DNA from: Caulobacteraceae bacterium
Lineage (GTDB): Bacteria > Pseudomonadota > Alphaproteobacteria > Caulobacterales > Caulobacteraceae
Direction: 5' to 3'
Length of the DNA stretch: 64,000 bases
NCBI GenBank assembly: GCA_947475735.1
Contig: CANJLQ010000015.1
Location: 49,509-113,508, forward strand
The notes under the pieces are model-generated. The model made no database searches. It was not told the DNA's origin and saw nothing but the letters and a program-made list of their open reading frames with translations. Shown one piece after another: positions 1 through 9,169 of this stretch; the stretch's first letter is position 1; each line of letters starts with the position of its first letter. The translations under genes were made by a program, and so were the position numbers.

Positions 1-680
1 ATGTCGCCCTTGCCCACGAAATCGATGGCGCGATCGCCCGCTACCGCCAGGGCCGGGGCCGCGGGCGGATGGTCGCCGGGGCCGCCGACGGGCATGAAGC
101 GCCAGCCGGCGAAGCGCGGCTCGCCCATCAGCCGCTCCACCAGTTCGCCCCATCGGTCGGCCGGCCAGCTCTTGCCCGGCTGATGCGCGATAGGGGCCAG
201 CGCCAGGATCGGCCCGGGACCGGCCCCGCCCGCCAGCTGGGGGTCGATGACGGCGGCGGCCTCGGCGTGGGCCCGATCGTCGAGGAAGATTTCCGGTTCC
301 AGCGGCGTTGTGGCCCCCATCATCGCCGTGACCATCTCGACCTTGGGCAGGCCGGTTTCCCATTTGCGGGAGTAGACGATGCGCCGTTCGGTTCGCACCA
401 GCCACGCGAGCGCCGAGCCCCGGATGTCGACGACCAGGTCCCAGGGCGTCCCGGCGACCTGCGTCCACAGATCCAGCCAGTGTCCGGCGGCCCTCTTCTT
501 GTCCAGCACGATCACCCGCTCGACCCCCGGCACCGAGCGGAAGAAGGGGGCGGGCGGCCGACCGCAGGCGACGGTGATCTCGGCCCCGGGGACCTGACGC
601 GCGATCTCGCGCAGGACGCCCGAGGAGATGACGCAGTCGCCGATGCGGTTGGAGGTGACGAACAGGACCTTGGAGCTCAT
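1..680 (-). CDS. Glycosyltransferase family 9 (heptosyltransferase-like), C-terminus beyond window
   Basis: Reading the minus strand from the ATG at 680 gives 226 uninterrupted codons that run off the left edge, so the gene is partial. The N-terminus (residues 4-26) has the GT9 opening KVLFVTSNRIGDCVISSG, and residues 163-173 (PIAHQPGKSWP) match the start of the donor-binding half seen in heptosyltransferases such as WaaC/RfaF. Such enzymes add heptose or a related sugar to lipopolysaccharide core on the cytoplasmic face of the inner membrane; the exact sugar cannot be told. It is divergent from the hydrolase at 767, with a small inverted repeat between them. Confidence 0.85.
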   Translation of the reverse strand, partial: MSSKVLFVTSNRIGDCVISSGVLREIARQVPGAEITVACGRPPAPFFRSVPGVERVIVLDKKRAAGHWLDLWTQVAGTPWDLVVDIRGSALAWLVRTERRIVYSRKWETGLPKVEMVTAMMGATTPLEPEIFLDDRAHAEAAAVIDPQLAGGAGPGPILALAPIAHQPGKSWPADRWGELVERLMGEPRFAGWRFMPVGGPGDHPPAAPALAVAGDRAIDFVGKGD

Positions 681-711
681 GCCGCGCTCATAGCGGCTCC
701 CTGTCCTTTCG

Positions 712-754
712 TCATTCCGGGTCTGTGGCGCTTGCGCGCCTCCGCCCGGAATGA
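712..754. repeat. Small inverted repeat with ATTCCGGG/CCCGGAAT arms
   Basis: A perfect 10-bp inverted repeat (712-721 and 745-754, arm TCATTCCGGG) separates the divergent genes at 680 and 767. The same core recurs as the ends of the larger element at 29146-29305, so this looks like a short member of a dispersed palindromic family. It may act as a hairpin in the leader of either gene. Confidence 0.6.
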
Positions 755-766
755 GGAAAATGGGGT

Positions 767-1513
767 ATGACCGAACTCGACTTGCTGACCCGCCCCGACG
801 GCGAGACCCTGGCCTTCAAGCGCGTGGAGGGGGCCGGCCCGACAGTCGTCTGGATCGGCGGCTTCCGATCGGACATGGAGGGCACCAAGGCGCTGGCGCT
901 TGACGCCGCCGCCCGCGAACGGGGCTGGTCCTACATCCGTTACGACCACTTCGCACACGGACGATCCTCTGGCGACTGGCGCCAAGCCACCATCGGACGC
1001 TGGCGCGAGGACGCGATCGCCCTGATCGACTGCCTGGAGGGCCCGGTCATTCAGGTGGGATCGTCTATGGGCGGGTGGGTCGCCCTGTTGGCGGCGCTGG
1101 CGCGGGCGGAGCGGATGGCGGGCCTCGTTCTGGTCAACCCGGCACAGGACTTCACCGAGCGGCTGATGTGGCCGTCACTGGCCGATCACGTGCGTCAGGC
1201 CATCCTGCGCGACGGCGAGGCGACCATCGTCGAGGAGGGATTGGGCGAATACATCCTGACACGGACGATGTTCGAGGAAGCGAGGAACTGGCTCCTGCTG
1301 GACGGGCCGATCCCGATCCCCGCCCCGGTCCATGTGCTTCAGGGGCGGGCCGACGAGACGGTGCCGTGGTCGCATGCCGTGTCGCTGGCCGAGCGGCTCA
1401 CGGGCGGCGACGTGCGGCTGGATCTGATCGAGGGTGGCGACCATCGCCTGTCGACGCCGCGCGACCTGGAGCGGCTGGTCGAGGCGGTGGAGGCGATGCG
1501 CTCGCTTGACTAG
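767..1513 (+). CDS. Alpha/beta hydrolase
   Basis: A 248-residue single-domain alpha/beta hydrolase. The nucleophile elbow GSSMGG places Ser100, the acid is probably Asp196 in GRADETVPW, and the base His226 in GGDHRLS, so the catalytic triad is complete. The fold and short lid resemble carboxylesterases and ABHD10-type thioesterases. No signal peptide is visible, so it is likely cytoplasmic. The substrate cannot be deduced. The ATG at 767 follows a purine-rich stretch and is the first start downstream of the inverted repeat. Confidence 0.85.
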   Translation: MTELDLLTRPDGETLAFKRVEGAGPTVVWIGGFRSDMEGTKALALDAAARERGWSYIRYDHFAHGRSSGDWRQATIGRWREDAIALIDCLEGPVIQVGSSMGGWVALLAALARAERMAGLVLVNPAQDFTERLMWPSLADHVRQAILRDGEATIVEEGLGEYILTRTMFEEARNWLLLDGPIPIPAPVHVLQGRADETVPWSHAVSLAERLTGGDVRLDLIEGGDHRLSTPRDLERLVEAVEAMRSLD

Positions 1514-1553
1514 CGAGCGACACCGCCGCGAGCGATAGCCGAAAGACGAGGCT

Positions 1554-2921
1554 CTAGGAACGCGTCGCGGCCGGGGCCGGGCGCAGGCCGGGGGCCGAGG
1601 CCTGCATCACGACCGGGCGGCGCTGGCCGCCGGCGGCAATGATGCGATCGATCCGGGCCTTTTCGGCGCGGAAGCCGGCGAGGTCGGCTCCGGTCAGTTC
1701 GGTGCCGGTGTCGACGCGGATGCTGGTCGGGTTGATCCGCTGGCCGTTGCGCCAGATCTCGTAGTGCAGGTGCGGGCCGGTCGAGGCACCGGTCGAGCCG
1801 ACATAGGCGACGACCTGGCCCTGGCTCACACGTTGGCCGGCGCGGATGCCCGAGCCATAGCGCGACAGGTGGCCGTAGCCGCTTTCAAGGCCGTTGGCGT
1901 GGCGGATGCGCAGCCAGTTGCCATAGCCGCCCCAGCGGCGGGCCTCGATCACCACGCCGTCGGCCGGCGAGACGATCGGCGTGCCCGTTCCGGCGGCGAA
2001 GTCGATGCCCTGGTGCATGCGACGGTAGCCCGAGATCGGGTGGGTCCGCACGCCGAACGACGACGAGACGCGGAAGCCCCTGACCAGCGGGGTGCGCATC
2101 ATCGACGAGCGCATGTTCTTGCCGCTTGCGTCGAAATACTGCGGCTCGCGCGCGCCGGCCGGCTGATAGCGATAGAAGGCCGCACCCTTCAGCTCGGCGT
2201 ACATCAGGTCGCCGGTGTCCACCGTGCGGCCGTTCTCGGTCACCGAGCGGTCGAACACCAGGGTGAACTCGTCAGACGCGCGGATGTCGCGGTCCAGGTC
2301 GAACTTGTGAGCGAAGATCTGGGTCGCGCGGCGACGGATGGCGGCGTCCGCGCCCATGCGCTGGGCCGTGGCGGACAGCGAACCGCGCACTTCCGAGGTC
2401 AGGACGACGGTTTCTTCGGTGACGCGTTCTTCCAGAGCCCGAAGGCGCAGGGCCCCGTCGAAGCTGCGCGACACGGTCAGCTGGCTGGCCGGGCCGGTGC
2501 GCATGGTCAGGCCGATCAGGCGGGCGTCGCCCCGGCCGGCGCGAGGACGGGCGATGGCGGTTTCGAACCGCAGGCCGGCCTGCATCTGGGACACATCATA
2601 GGCGTTGGACAGGGTGGCGGCGACGGCGGAGGCCTCCGCGGCACCGACACCGGTGCGCTGGACGGCTTCTTCGAACGTCTCGCCGCGGCGAATCTGGACG
2701 GGGATGGCTTCGGGGGCGGTCAGGCCGGCGGGAGCGCCGGCGGTGGCGAAGGCCTGGGCTTCGAGATTTGCGATCTGGACCGCTGTCAGTTCCGGAACCG
2801 GCTCGGCCTGAGCGGGTTGATAGACCCGGCCGGCGAGCGTGGCCACGGTCAGGGCAGCGGCGGCGGTCAGAAGATGCGGTGCAAAACGCATCGGCTGACG
2901 GCGCGGATCGAACTGAGCCAT
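1554..2921 (-). CDS. M23 family metallopeptidase (LytM-type murein hydrolase)
   Basis: A 455-residue exported protein. A hydrophobic stretch at about residues 14-32 is a signal peptide or anchor. The C-terminal LytM domain contains the zinc ligands His303 and Asp307 (HQGID) and the HxH pair His384/His386 (GPHLHYEIW), so it should be an active D,D-endopeptidase cutting peptidoglycan cross-links in the periplasm. The region between is a helical/beta linker that could hold regulatory or LysM-like segments, which I cannot assign. An alternative start is the ATG at 2891, which would begin directly at the signal sequence. Confidence 0.88.
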   Translation of the reverse strand: MAQFDPRRQPMRFAPHLLTAAAALTVATLAGRVYQPAQAEPVPELTAVQIANLEAQAFATAGAPAGLTAPEAIPVQIRRGETFEEAVQRTGVGAAEASAVAATLSNAYDVSQMQAGLRFETAIARPRAGRGDARLIGLTMRTGPASQLTVSRSFDGALRLRALEERVTEETVVLTSEVRGSLSATAQRMGADAAIRRRATQIFAHKFDLDRDIRASDEFTLVFDRSVTENGRTVDTGDLMYAELKGAAFYRYQPAGAREPQYFDASGKNMRSSMMRTPLVRGFRVSSSFGVRTHPISGYRRMHQGIDFAAGTGTPIVSPADGVVIEARRWGGYGNWLRIRHANGLESGYGHLSRYGSGIRAGQRVSQGQVVAYVGSTGASTGPHLHYEIWRNGQRINPTSIRVDTGTELTGADLAGFRAEKARIDRIIAAGGQRRPVVMQASAPGLRPAPAATRS

Positions 2922-3308
2922 CGGTCCCCGGCAAACGACGACGCCCAGCGGCGCCCACTCTCACAAAGCAAGGATCGCGCCCAAGTCCCCCCGGTCGCGA
3001 GGCGAGCCGTATAACCCGCCGACGCCAGCATGGGAAGTAGGATCGTTACAAATGATTAACCGCCTGATGGCCTGACGGTAGAGACGATACGATTTGGGTA
3101 TTCCGACGGTGTTCGCGACAGTCTATCGCCAAGCTATGGGCGCTTTTGCTGTCATCGATGAATCGCGTCTGGCCGCGTCCCGCGCGCCGTTCATTCAAAG
3201 TGACCTCCATGCCACTCGTTGTGGCGGATGCGACACGGCTGTTTCGAGGCGTTACATCTCGGCATTGCTGACACCGGACGATGTGCCGCAGCGGGACAGG
3301 GGCGGCCG
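2922..3308. other. Intergenic region between divergent peptidase and ydbH-like genes
   Basis: 387 bases without a supported gene. It must hold both divergent promoters. It is somewhat richer in A/T around 3045-3110 and contains one GANTC site near 3161, but I see no convincing -35/-10 pair, hairpin or operator. A short TTG-start frame at 3094-3312 overlaps the ydbH start and was not accepted. Confidence 0.5.
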
Positions 3309-6300
3309 ATGACGGACGGCGAAAGCCCGAACACGGCCGGAGCCCGCCTTCGAGCGGGACGAAACAGACTCGGACAGGGCCTGATCCTGCTGGCCCTGAT
3401 CCTCGTCGCCGTCCTGGCCGTCACCTGGCTGAACCGCCGGGCGGCGGCGCGCGAGGTGCTGGTCGGCTGGCTGGATCGGCGCGGCATTGAGGCCGAAGTC
3501 GAGGTCCAGCGGCTGGAGATGGACGGCTTCGTCGGCAGCGTGGTGATCGGCGATCCCGCCAACCCCGACGTCACCATCCAGCGCGTCGAGGTGGACTATG
3601 GCCTGACCCTGCCGTGGTCGCCGGGCGGCATGGGGGTGACGCCGACGCGCATCCGGCTGGTGCGCCCCGTCATGCGGGCCAGCTGGCGCGACGGGCGGCT
3701 GTCGTTCGGCTCGCTGGATCCGCTGATCGAGGACTTCACCGGCCGTCCGCCGCGCCCCGACAGCCGGGGGCCGGTCGTGGTGGTCGAGACCGGACGGCTG
3801 AGGCTGGACACCGAATACGGCCCCGTGTCGTTGCTGGCCGACGCGCGGGTGGACGACGGCAAGCTGATGCGGCTGTCGGCGCGCATGCCCGAGGCCTCGC
3901 TGCGCAGCGGCGATGTCGAGGCGGGCCGACTGGGCGGAACCCTGGAGGTGACGACCACCGGCGACCGTGTGGCGACCCGGCTGTCGCTGGCGGCGGAGCG
4001 GTTCAGCCTGCCGGGCGCGCAGGGCCGGGCGGTGCGGCTGACCGCGACCGGGGACCTGCCCTATCCGGACATGAAGGCACGGCGCGGCGACGGGCGTGCG
4101 GTGCTCGACATCCGACTGACCAGCGATCGCCTGGCGCTGGGCGAGGCCGTGGCCCAGGCCGCGACCCTGACCGTGGCCGCGGATGGCCAGGCGACCGGCT
4201 GGATCGAAACCCTGGGCTTCGACGGCGAGGCGACGGCGCGGCTGGTCGCGGGGCAGCTGACGGCACCCGGTCTGTCGGCGCGCGGGGCCGACCTTTCGGC
4301 CACCGGAGCGCGAGCCTCGCTCAGACGCCGCGGGGCCCGGACGGACTGGAGCCTGGCAGGCCCGGGCCGGATCGCGACCGCCTCCGGCCAGGCGGGGGAT
4401 CTGGCTCTGGTCGGGCTGAGCGCCACCTCCAGCGGACTGACGCTGAGCGGCACGGACGGGGTGATCCGCGCCCGGGGACCGATCGCAGCGACGCTGAGGA
4501 CTGCAACCCTGGACGACCTGCGGATTGGCGGCATGTCCAGCCGGTTGGCGCTGGACTATGCCTCCGACCGGGAGACGGCGATGACTCTCACCGGATCGGT
4601 GGCGGCGGGCAGCGGAGCCTGGCCGCTGTTCGGAGCGGTCGCCGCCGACGACGTGCCGGAACTGGCCGAGCTGAAGCGGGCGCTGGGCGATTTCTCCTTG
4701 TCGGTGCCCGATCTGCAGCTGACGTCCGGCGCGGCCGAGACCGCCGTCACCCTGGCCCAGCCCGCCCGCATAACCCCCGCCAATGGCGGCGTCCTGACCG
4801 TGTCGCCGGTCGCGCGGCCGCTGTTCTCGGCCCGACCGGGAGAGCGCGGCGGCGGAGCCCTGGCCCTGAGCGCAACCCGGGGGCGCGGCCTGCCCGAGGC
4901 TCGCTTCGCCGTGCCGGACTGGCGGCTGACCGCCGGAGGCTTCGAGGCGCGACTGGACGGAACCGCATCGCTCGACTTCGGCCCCGCGCGCGCCCTGACG
5001 GTCGGGACGGTCGGACGCCTGGCCAGCGAGCGCGGGCGGGTGACCTATGCGGCCGACCGGTGCCTGTCGATCGCGGCCGAGCGACTGGGTTTGGACGAGA
5101 ACGACGTCGTCGACCTGTCGGGCCGGCTGTGTCCGACCGGAGGCCCCCTGCTGGTGGCCCAGGCCGGGCGCTGGCGGATGGCGGGGACGATGCAGGGCGT
5201 CGCCGCCCAGGCGCCGTTCCTTGCCCTGGCCTTTACCGGCGCGCAGGGCACGGTCGTGGCGACCGGTTCCGCGTCCGGTCTGGGCCTCGACGCCCGCGTG
5301 ACGACGGCGACGGTCGACGACACCACCCGGCCGTTGCGTTTCAACACCCTGATCGCCTCGGGCCAGGCACATCTGGCCGACGAGCAATGGTCGGGCACTT
5401 TCGACCTCGCCCGCTCGGGCAATACGCTGGGCCGGCTGACCCTGGCGCACGACGGGCTGAGCGGCCGGGGCGGCGTCGCCATCGACGCGCCCTCGCTCGT
5501 CTTCGCCGAGGGCGGGCTGCAGCCCGCGGACCTGAGCCCTCTCGCCGCCGATTTCGTCCAGTCCCCGGCCAGCGGCTCGGCGACGTTTGCCGGGCGGCTC
5601 GACTGGAGCCCGGACCTGCCCGAGGGCGGCGAAAGCTCCGGGCGACTGGTCATCCCCGGTCTGGACTTTGTCAGCCCCGCCGGACCGGTGAAGGGCCTGT
5701 CGGGCACGATCGACTTCACCCGGCTGGCTCCCCTGACCACAGCTCCGAACCAGTCGCTGCGCGTCGCGACCCTGGAGTCCATCGCGCCCCTGACCGACCT
5801 CGACCTCAGCTTCCAGCTGGACGAGGCCGCCATCACGGTCGAGGGCGGAGCGATCGAGGCGGCGGGCGGCACCATTCGGGTCGAGCCGTTCAGCGTGCCC
5901 CTTGACCGCCGGCCCTTCTCCGGCGTCATCGTGCTGGACCGGGTGCAGCTGGGCGACCTGATCGCGGGCTCCGGGTTCGGCGACAAGGTCAGCCTGGATG
6001 CGGTCGTGTCCGGTCGCCTGCCCTTCACCTCCGACCCGGACACGGGCGTGCGGGTCACCGGCGGGACCCTGTTCGCGGCCCAGCCCGGGCGTCTGTCGAT
6101 CGCGCGCGAGGCCCTGACGGGTCTGGAGGCCGGGGGCGGCGGGGCGGTGCCGCCCGGCACGGTCGAGGATCTGGCCTATCAGGCGATGGAGAACCTGGCC
6201 TTCGACGTCCTGACCGCCGAGGTGAACAGCCTGGATGAGGGCCGGGTCGGCGTCCTGTTCCACATCGTCGGCCGGCACGATCCGCCCGAGCTTCAGGAGT

Positions 6301-6473
6301 TGCGGCTGACCCTGGCCGAACTGATCAGCCGCGAGTTCCTGAACCGTCCCCTGCCCCTGCCGTCCAACACCGGCATCGACCTGACGCTGGACACGACCCT
6401 GAACCTGAACCAGCTGATCTCCGACCTGCTGGAGGTCAATCGGGCCCGGGCGGGCAACGGCGGCCCACCTTGA
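3309..6473 (+). CDS. ydbH: YdbH family intermembrane bridge protein (AsmA-like)
   Basis: A 1054-residue protein with one N-terminal membrane segment (about residues 18-38) followed by a very long beta-rich periplasmic region with repeated short beta-strand patterns, typical of AsmA/TamB/YdbH bridge proteins. The C-terminal part resembles the YdbH domain. In E. coli YdbH joins the outer-membrane lipoprotein YnbE to form a bridge for phospholipid transport; the next two genes here encode YnbE- and YdbL-like proteins in the same order, which makes the assignment firm. The ATG at 3309 was chosen because GGGACAGGGG lies just upstream and the membrane segment then falls near the N-terminus. Confidence 0.85.
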   Translation: MTDGESPNTAGARLRAGRNRLGQGLILLALILVAVLAVTWLNRRAAAREVLVGWLDRRGIEAEVEVQRLEMDGFVGSVVIGDPANPDVTIQRVEVDYGLTLPWSPGGMGVTPTRIRLVRPVMRASWRDGRLSFGSLDPLIEDFTGRPPRPDSRGPVVVVETGRLRLDTEYGPVSLLADARVDDGKLMRLSARMPEASLRSGDVEAGRLGGTLEVTTTGDRVATRLSLAAERFSLPGAQGRAVRLTATGDLPYPDMKARRGDGRAVLDIRLTSDRLALGEAVAQAATLTVAADGQATGWIETLGFDGEATARLVAGQLTAPGLSARGADLSATGARASLRRRGARTDWSLAGPGRIATASGQAGDLALVGLSATSSGLTLSGTDGVIRARGPIAATLRTATLDDLRIGGMSSRLALDYASDRETAMTLTGSVAAGSGAWPLFGAVAADDVPELAELKRALGDFSLSVPDLQLTSGAAETAVTLAQPARITPANGGVLTVSPVARPLFSARPGERGGGALALSATRGRGLPEARFAVPDWRLTAGGFEARLDGTASLDFGPARALTVGTVGRLASERGRVTYAADRCLSIAAERLGLDENDVVDLSGRLCPTGGPLLVAQAGRWRMAGTMQGVAAQAPFLALAFTGAQGTVVATGSASGLGLDARVTTATVDDTTRPLRFNTLIASGQAHLADEQWSGTFDLARSGNTLGRLTLAHDGLSGRGGVAIDAPSLVFAEGGLQPADLSPLAADFVQSPASGSATFAGRLDWSPDLPEGGESSGRLVIPGLDFVSPAGPVKGLSGTIDFTRLAPLTTAPNQSLRVATLESIAPLTDLDLSFQLDEAAITVEGGAIEAAGGTIRVEPFSVPLDRRPFSGVIVLDRVQLGDLIAGSGFGDKVSLDAVVSGRLPFTSDPDTGVRVTGGTLFAAQPGRLSIAREALTGLEAGGGGAVPPGTVEDLAYQAMENLAFDVLTAEVNSLDEGRVGVLFHIVGRHDPPELQELRLTLAELISREFLNRPLPLPSNTGIDLTLDTTLNLNQLISDLLEVNRARAGNGGPP

Positions 6474-6549
6474 CCGTTCAGCGGCCATTCACGCGACAGG
6501 GCGCATCCGACGTGTCAGTGAAAGCGTTCCCGATCCGGAGACCCCGCCG

Positions 6550-6744
6550 ATGACACCGCCAAAGCGCCTGATCCGCACCACCCTGCTCGCCGTCGGCGCG
6601 GCGACCCTGCTGGCCGGCTGCACGCCGACGATCCGCCTTCAGGTCGACCCGATCCAGATCTATGCCAAGCTGGACGCTGACGTCCGCGTCCGGCTGGATC
6701 AGGAACTGCGCGACCTGCTGGCCGAAAACCCGAACCTGTTCTGA
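6550..6744 (+). CDS. ynbE: YnbE-like outer-membrane lipoprotein
   Basis: A 64-residue lipoprotein. The N-terminal signal ends in the lipobox LLAGC with Cys24 as the lipidated residue, and the rest (PTIRLQVDPIQIYAKLDADV onward) matches the short conserved YnbE body. In E. coli YnbE multimerises and contacts YdbH to complete an intermembrane bridge. The gene sits 76 nt after ydbH and its stop overlaps the region just before ydbL, consistent with one operon. Confidence 0.85.
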   Translation: MTPPKRLIRTTLLAVGAATLLAGCTPTIRLQVDPIQIYAKLDADVRVRLDQELRDLLAENPNLF

Positions 6745-6779
6745 TGCCCCTCTCTGTTTCCAAGGAAGCGAGCCGTCCC

Positions 6780-7142
6780 ATGACCTTCAACAAGCTCTTC
6801 GTCGTCGGCGCCGCCGTGATGGCGCTGGGCATCGCCGCCGGAGCCGCCTTCGGTCAGACCTCCGAGCAGAAGGCGCTGATCGACGCGGCCAAGGCCCAGG
6901 GCGTCGTCGGCGAACAGGCCGACGGCTACCTCGGCATCCGCACGCCGCCCGCGCCCGCCCCTTTGGCCGCCGCCGTGTCCGACACCAACGACGCCCGGCG
7001 CCAGGCCTATGGCGAGCGCGCCCGCGCCGCCGGCACCTCGACCGAGGTCGCCGCAGCCCGGATGTTCGAGTTGCAGCTGCTGTCCCGCATCCCGTCGGGC
7101 CAGTGGTATCGCAACGCCGCCGGCCAGTGGGTCCAGCGCTAG
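6780..7142 (+). CDS. ydbL: YdbL family periplasmic protein (DUF1318)
   Basis: A 120-residue protein with a signal peptide at residues 1-25 and the compact YdbL/DUF1318 body, including the region around residues 38-50 (GVVGEQADGYLGIR). YdbL is the third member of the ydbH-ynbE-ydbL set and is thought to modulate the bridge. The ATG at 6780 is preferred over 6744 because AAGGAAG lies at proper distance upstream and because the signal peptide then starts at the N-terminus. Confidence 0.85.
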   Translation: MTFNKLFVVGAAVMALGIAAGAAFGQTSEQKALIDAAKAQGVVGEQADGYLGIRTPPAPAPLAAAVSDTNDARRQAYGERARAAGTSTEVAAARMFELQLLSRIPSGQWYRNAAGQWVQR

Positions 7143-7208
7143 ACCACGCCGCTAACGGGGACGCCGTGTCGCGGGCGTCTCGGCCCGGGCTGTGCTAAGG
7201 GCCCAATC

Positions 7209-7493
7209 ATGTCCCACGGTGTTCCCAAAGGTGTGCTCGGTCACGTCGTGACCACCCTGATCGCGCTGGGCGTCTCGGCCCTGGCGACCGGGGCGCTGGG
7301 GTGGTTCTGGATGGCCATCGGCGGCGGCCCCATGCCGATCCACGGCTGGATCGCGATGGGACTGGGTGTGCTGGGCACCGTCGGCCTGACCTGGCTCTTG
7401 ATGTCCTTGGCGTTCAAGTCCCACCACGAAGGCTGGGACGATCAGGTCAACAATAGCCTGGACCCCGGCCGCGACAGCGCGCGCGAGGATTAG
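7209..7493 (+). CDS. Small two-helix membrane protein, function unknown
   Basis: 94 residues with two hydrophobic segments (about 11-35 and 45-68) and a short acidic hydrophilic tail. No family is recognised with certainty. Its stop codon overlaps that of the convergent methyltransferase by 4 nt (shared TTAG), so transcription of the two must collide or share a terminator region. Confidence 0.65.
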   Translation: MSHGVPKGVLGHVVTTLIALGVSALATGALGWFWMAIGGGPMPIHGWIAMGLGVLGTVGLTWLLMSLAFKSHHEGWDDQVNNSLDPGRDSARED

Positions 7494-8620
7494 GCGGCGG
7501 CGCGAAGCCCGAGGGCGGCCGGCAGCAGCAGGCCCTCCGACAGGTGTCGCACCACGGGGACGGCCACGGCATCCCCCATCAGCTTCAGCGCCGCCGTTTC
7601 GGATTTTGGGAGGCGATAGGTGTCGGGCAAACCCATCAGCCGCGCGGCCTCTCGTGCCGTCAGACGGCGGGCGCGAACACGACCGTCGTCGCAGACGATC
7701 ACATACTGACGCGACGACCCGCCCGCGGGGGTGCGCAAACATCCCGCCATGCCGTCCAGCCTCAGTTCCAGCCGCTGAACCTTTCGACCCTCCTCCAGGC
7801 GGACCCGACGGTAGGCGGCGGCCACGCGCCGTTCTCCGGACGCCCGCGCGGCCTCCAGCCGAGCCCGGTGCAAGGGCGCGGTCAGGCTCAGAAGCGCCTC
7901 GGTCGCCGTCTCGCTGAACCAGGCGAGGCCGCCGTCCGGGTCGAGCAGGTCGGCCAGGCTCGCGTTGCGGCGCGGCGGCTCCGGCAGGCTCCACCAGGCC
8001 CAGGCCGACCGCGCCCGGTCGGACAGCCGGTCGATGGCGGCGACGACCCGGCGCGAATGGAACGGGGCCGCCGGCCCGGCCGCTTCGGGGCCCTCGACCC
8101 CGCGCATCGCCACGATGAACAGGCGGGGCCGCGACTGGGGCAGCCAAAGGGCGGCGTCCATCTCGAGCGCCCCGACCCGGTAGTCCGCATCGACCAAAGC
8201 CTCGCAGACCGCTGTGAAGTCCCGGCCGCCTCCGGAGGTCAGCAGGCCGACGACGTTCTCGATTACGATGAGGGCGGGCGCTCGCCCCTCCGCGTCCAAC
8301 CCCTGCATCAGCCGCCAGAATCCCCAGAAGGCCCCGGACCGCTGTCCGTCCAGCCCCGCTCGTGCCCCGGCCAGGCTGACGTCCTGACAGGGCGAAGAGG
8401 CCCAGGCGAGCGCGGGCCGTCCCGGGATGTCGCCGGGCGACAGGTCCCAGACGTCGCCCATGCGCAGCTCGCCCGCATGGTTGTCTCGCCACGCGGCCGC
8501 CTTCATCGGATCCAGATCGTTGGCGAAGGTTGTGTGAAAGCCGCTCAGGCCCAGTCCCGCCAGCCCTCCGCCGGCGAAGAACTCCAGGGCCTCGAGGGCC
8601 GGCTGAGGGCGAATCGCCAT
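7490..8620 (-). CDS. dcm: DNA (cytosine-5-)-methyltransferase, orphan
   Basis: A 376-residue C5-cytosine methyltransferase. Visible motifs in order are the SAM-binding FFAGGGLAGLGL (residues 14-25), the catalytic PCQ with Cys78, ENV at 121-123, QSRPRLF at 162-168 and a C-terminal target-recognition part with a motif IX/X-like RLTAREAARLMGLP. No restriction endonuclease is encoded alongside, so it looks like an orphan epigenetic methylase rather than part of a restriction system. The recognition sequence cannot be inferred. The only close neighbours are a small membrane gene and a lipoprotein gene. Confidence 0.9.
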   Translation of the reverse strand: MAIRPQPALEALEFFAGGGLAGLGLSGFHTTFANDLDPMKAAAWRDNHAGELRMGDVWDLSPGDIPGRPALAWASSPCQDVSLAGARAGLDGQRSGAFWGFWRLMQGLDAEGRAPALIVIENVVGLLTSGGGRDFTAVCEALVDADYRVGALEMDAALWLPQSRPRLFIVAMRGVEGPEAAGPAAPFHSRRVVAAIDRLSDRARSAWAWWSLPEPPRRNASLADLLDPDGGLAWFSETATEALLSLTAPLHRARLEAARASGERRVAAAYRRVRLEEGRKVQRLELRLDGMAGCLRTPAGGSSRQYVIVCDDGRVRARRLTAREAARLMGLPDTYRLPKSETAALKLMGDAVAVPVVRHLSEGLLLPAALGLRAAA

Positions 8621-8719
8621 GGCCTCAGTTTAGGCGCCGAAGGCTCTTGCTGCGAGCGGACTTGACCGCCGAATGACGCGGGGCTTCTGTCCTGCGACAT
8701 CCGTCATCGGAGAGCGCCC

Positions 8720-9166
8720 ATGTTTCGTCTGATTTCCACCGCCCTGCCCGTGGTCCTCCTCGCTCTCGCCGCCTGCTCGGAGCCGACGTCCGACGTCGCC
8801 GCCCCCGAGCCCGCCCCCGCGCCGACCACCCTGGGCGGCGTCGATCTGGGCCAGCCGCTGCGCGCCCTGGGCACCGAGCCGTTCTGGAGCGTGGAGATCA
8901 CGCCTGACGCCCTGGCCTATTCCGCCGTCGACTCCGCCGGCCTGCGCGCCGACAACCCCGGCCCGACGATCCAGGGCACCACGGCGGTCTATGCGGCGGC
9001 CGGCGAGGACGGCACGGCCCTGGTCGTCACCCTGATCGCCACGGAATGTTCGGACGGCATGAGCGACCGGACCTATCCCCTGACGGCGCGCGTCGAGGTC
9101 GGGCCTCAGACGCTGAACGGATGCGCGGCCTCCGTCGTGTTCCTGAACAGCGAGCCCCGCCCCTAG
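8720..9166 (+). CDS. COG3650-type lipoprotein
   Basis: 148 residues. The signal peptide ends in the lipobox LAAC (Cys19), followed by a Pro/Ala-rich linker and a small beta domain containing GTEPFWSVEI and ATECSDGMSDRTYPL, features of COG3650 proteins of unknown function. Two cysteines in the domain could form a disulfide. It is predicted to be membrane-anchored in the periplasm. Confidence 0.75.
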   Translation: MFRLISTALPVVLLALAACSEPTSDVAAPEPAPAPTTLGGVDLGQPLRALGTEPFWSVEITPDALAYSAVDSAGLRADNPGPTIQGTTAVYAAAGEDGTALVVTLIATECSDGMSDRTYPLTARVEVGPQTLNGCAASVVFLNSEPRP

Positions 9167-9169
9167 GGC

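Noticed and set aside
69..770. Plus-strand frame opposite the truncated glycosyltransferase
   Set aside because: The minus strand gives a clear GT9 protein reaching the window edge; the plus frame has no recognisable content.
3094..3312. Possible 72-residue gene starting with TTG before the ydbH-like gene
   Set aside because: It overlaps the supported start of ydbH, lacks a ribosome binding site and resembles nothing.
3252..6488. 1078-residue open frame on the minus strand opposite the ydbH-like gene
   Set aside because: It mirrors the real gene, has a Gln/Arg/Gly-rich composition with no domain, and arises from the high GC of the opposite strand.
7490..8620. Restriction-modification system
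   Set aside because: Only a methyltransferase is present; neighbours are a small membrane gene and a lipoprotein gene.
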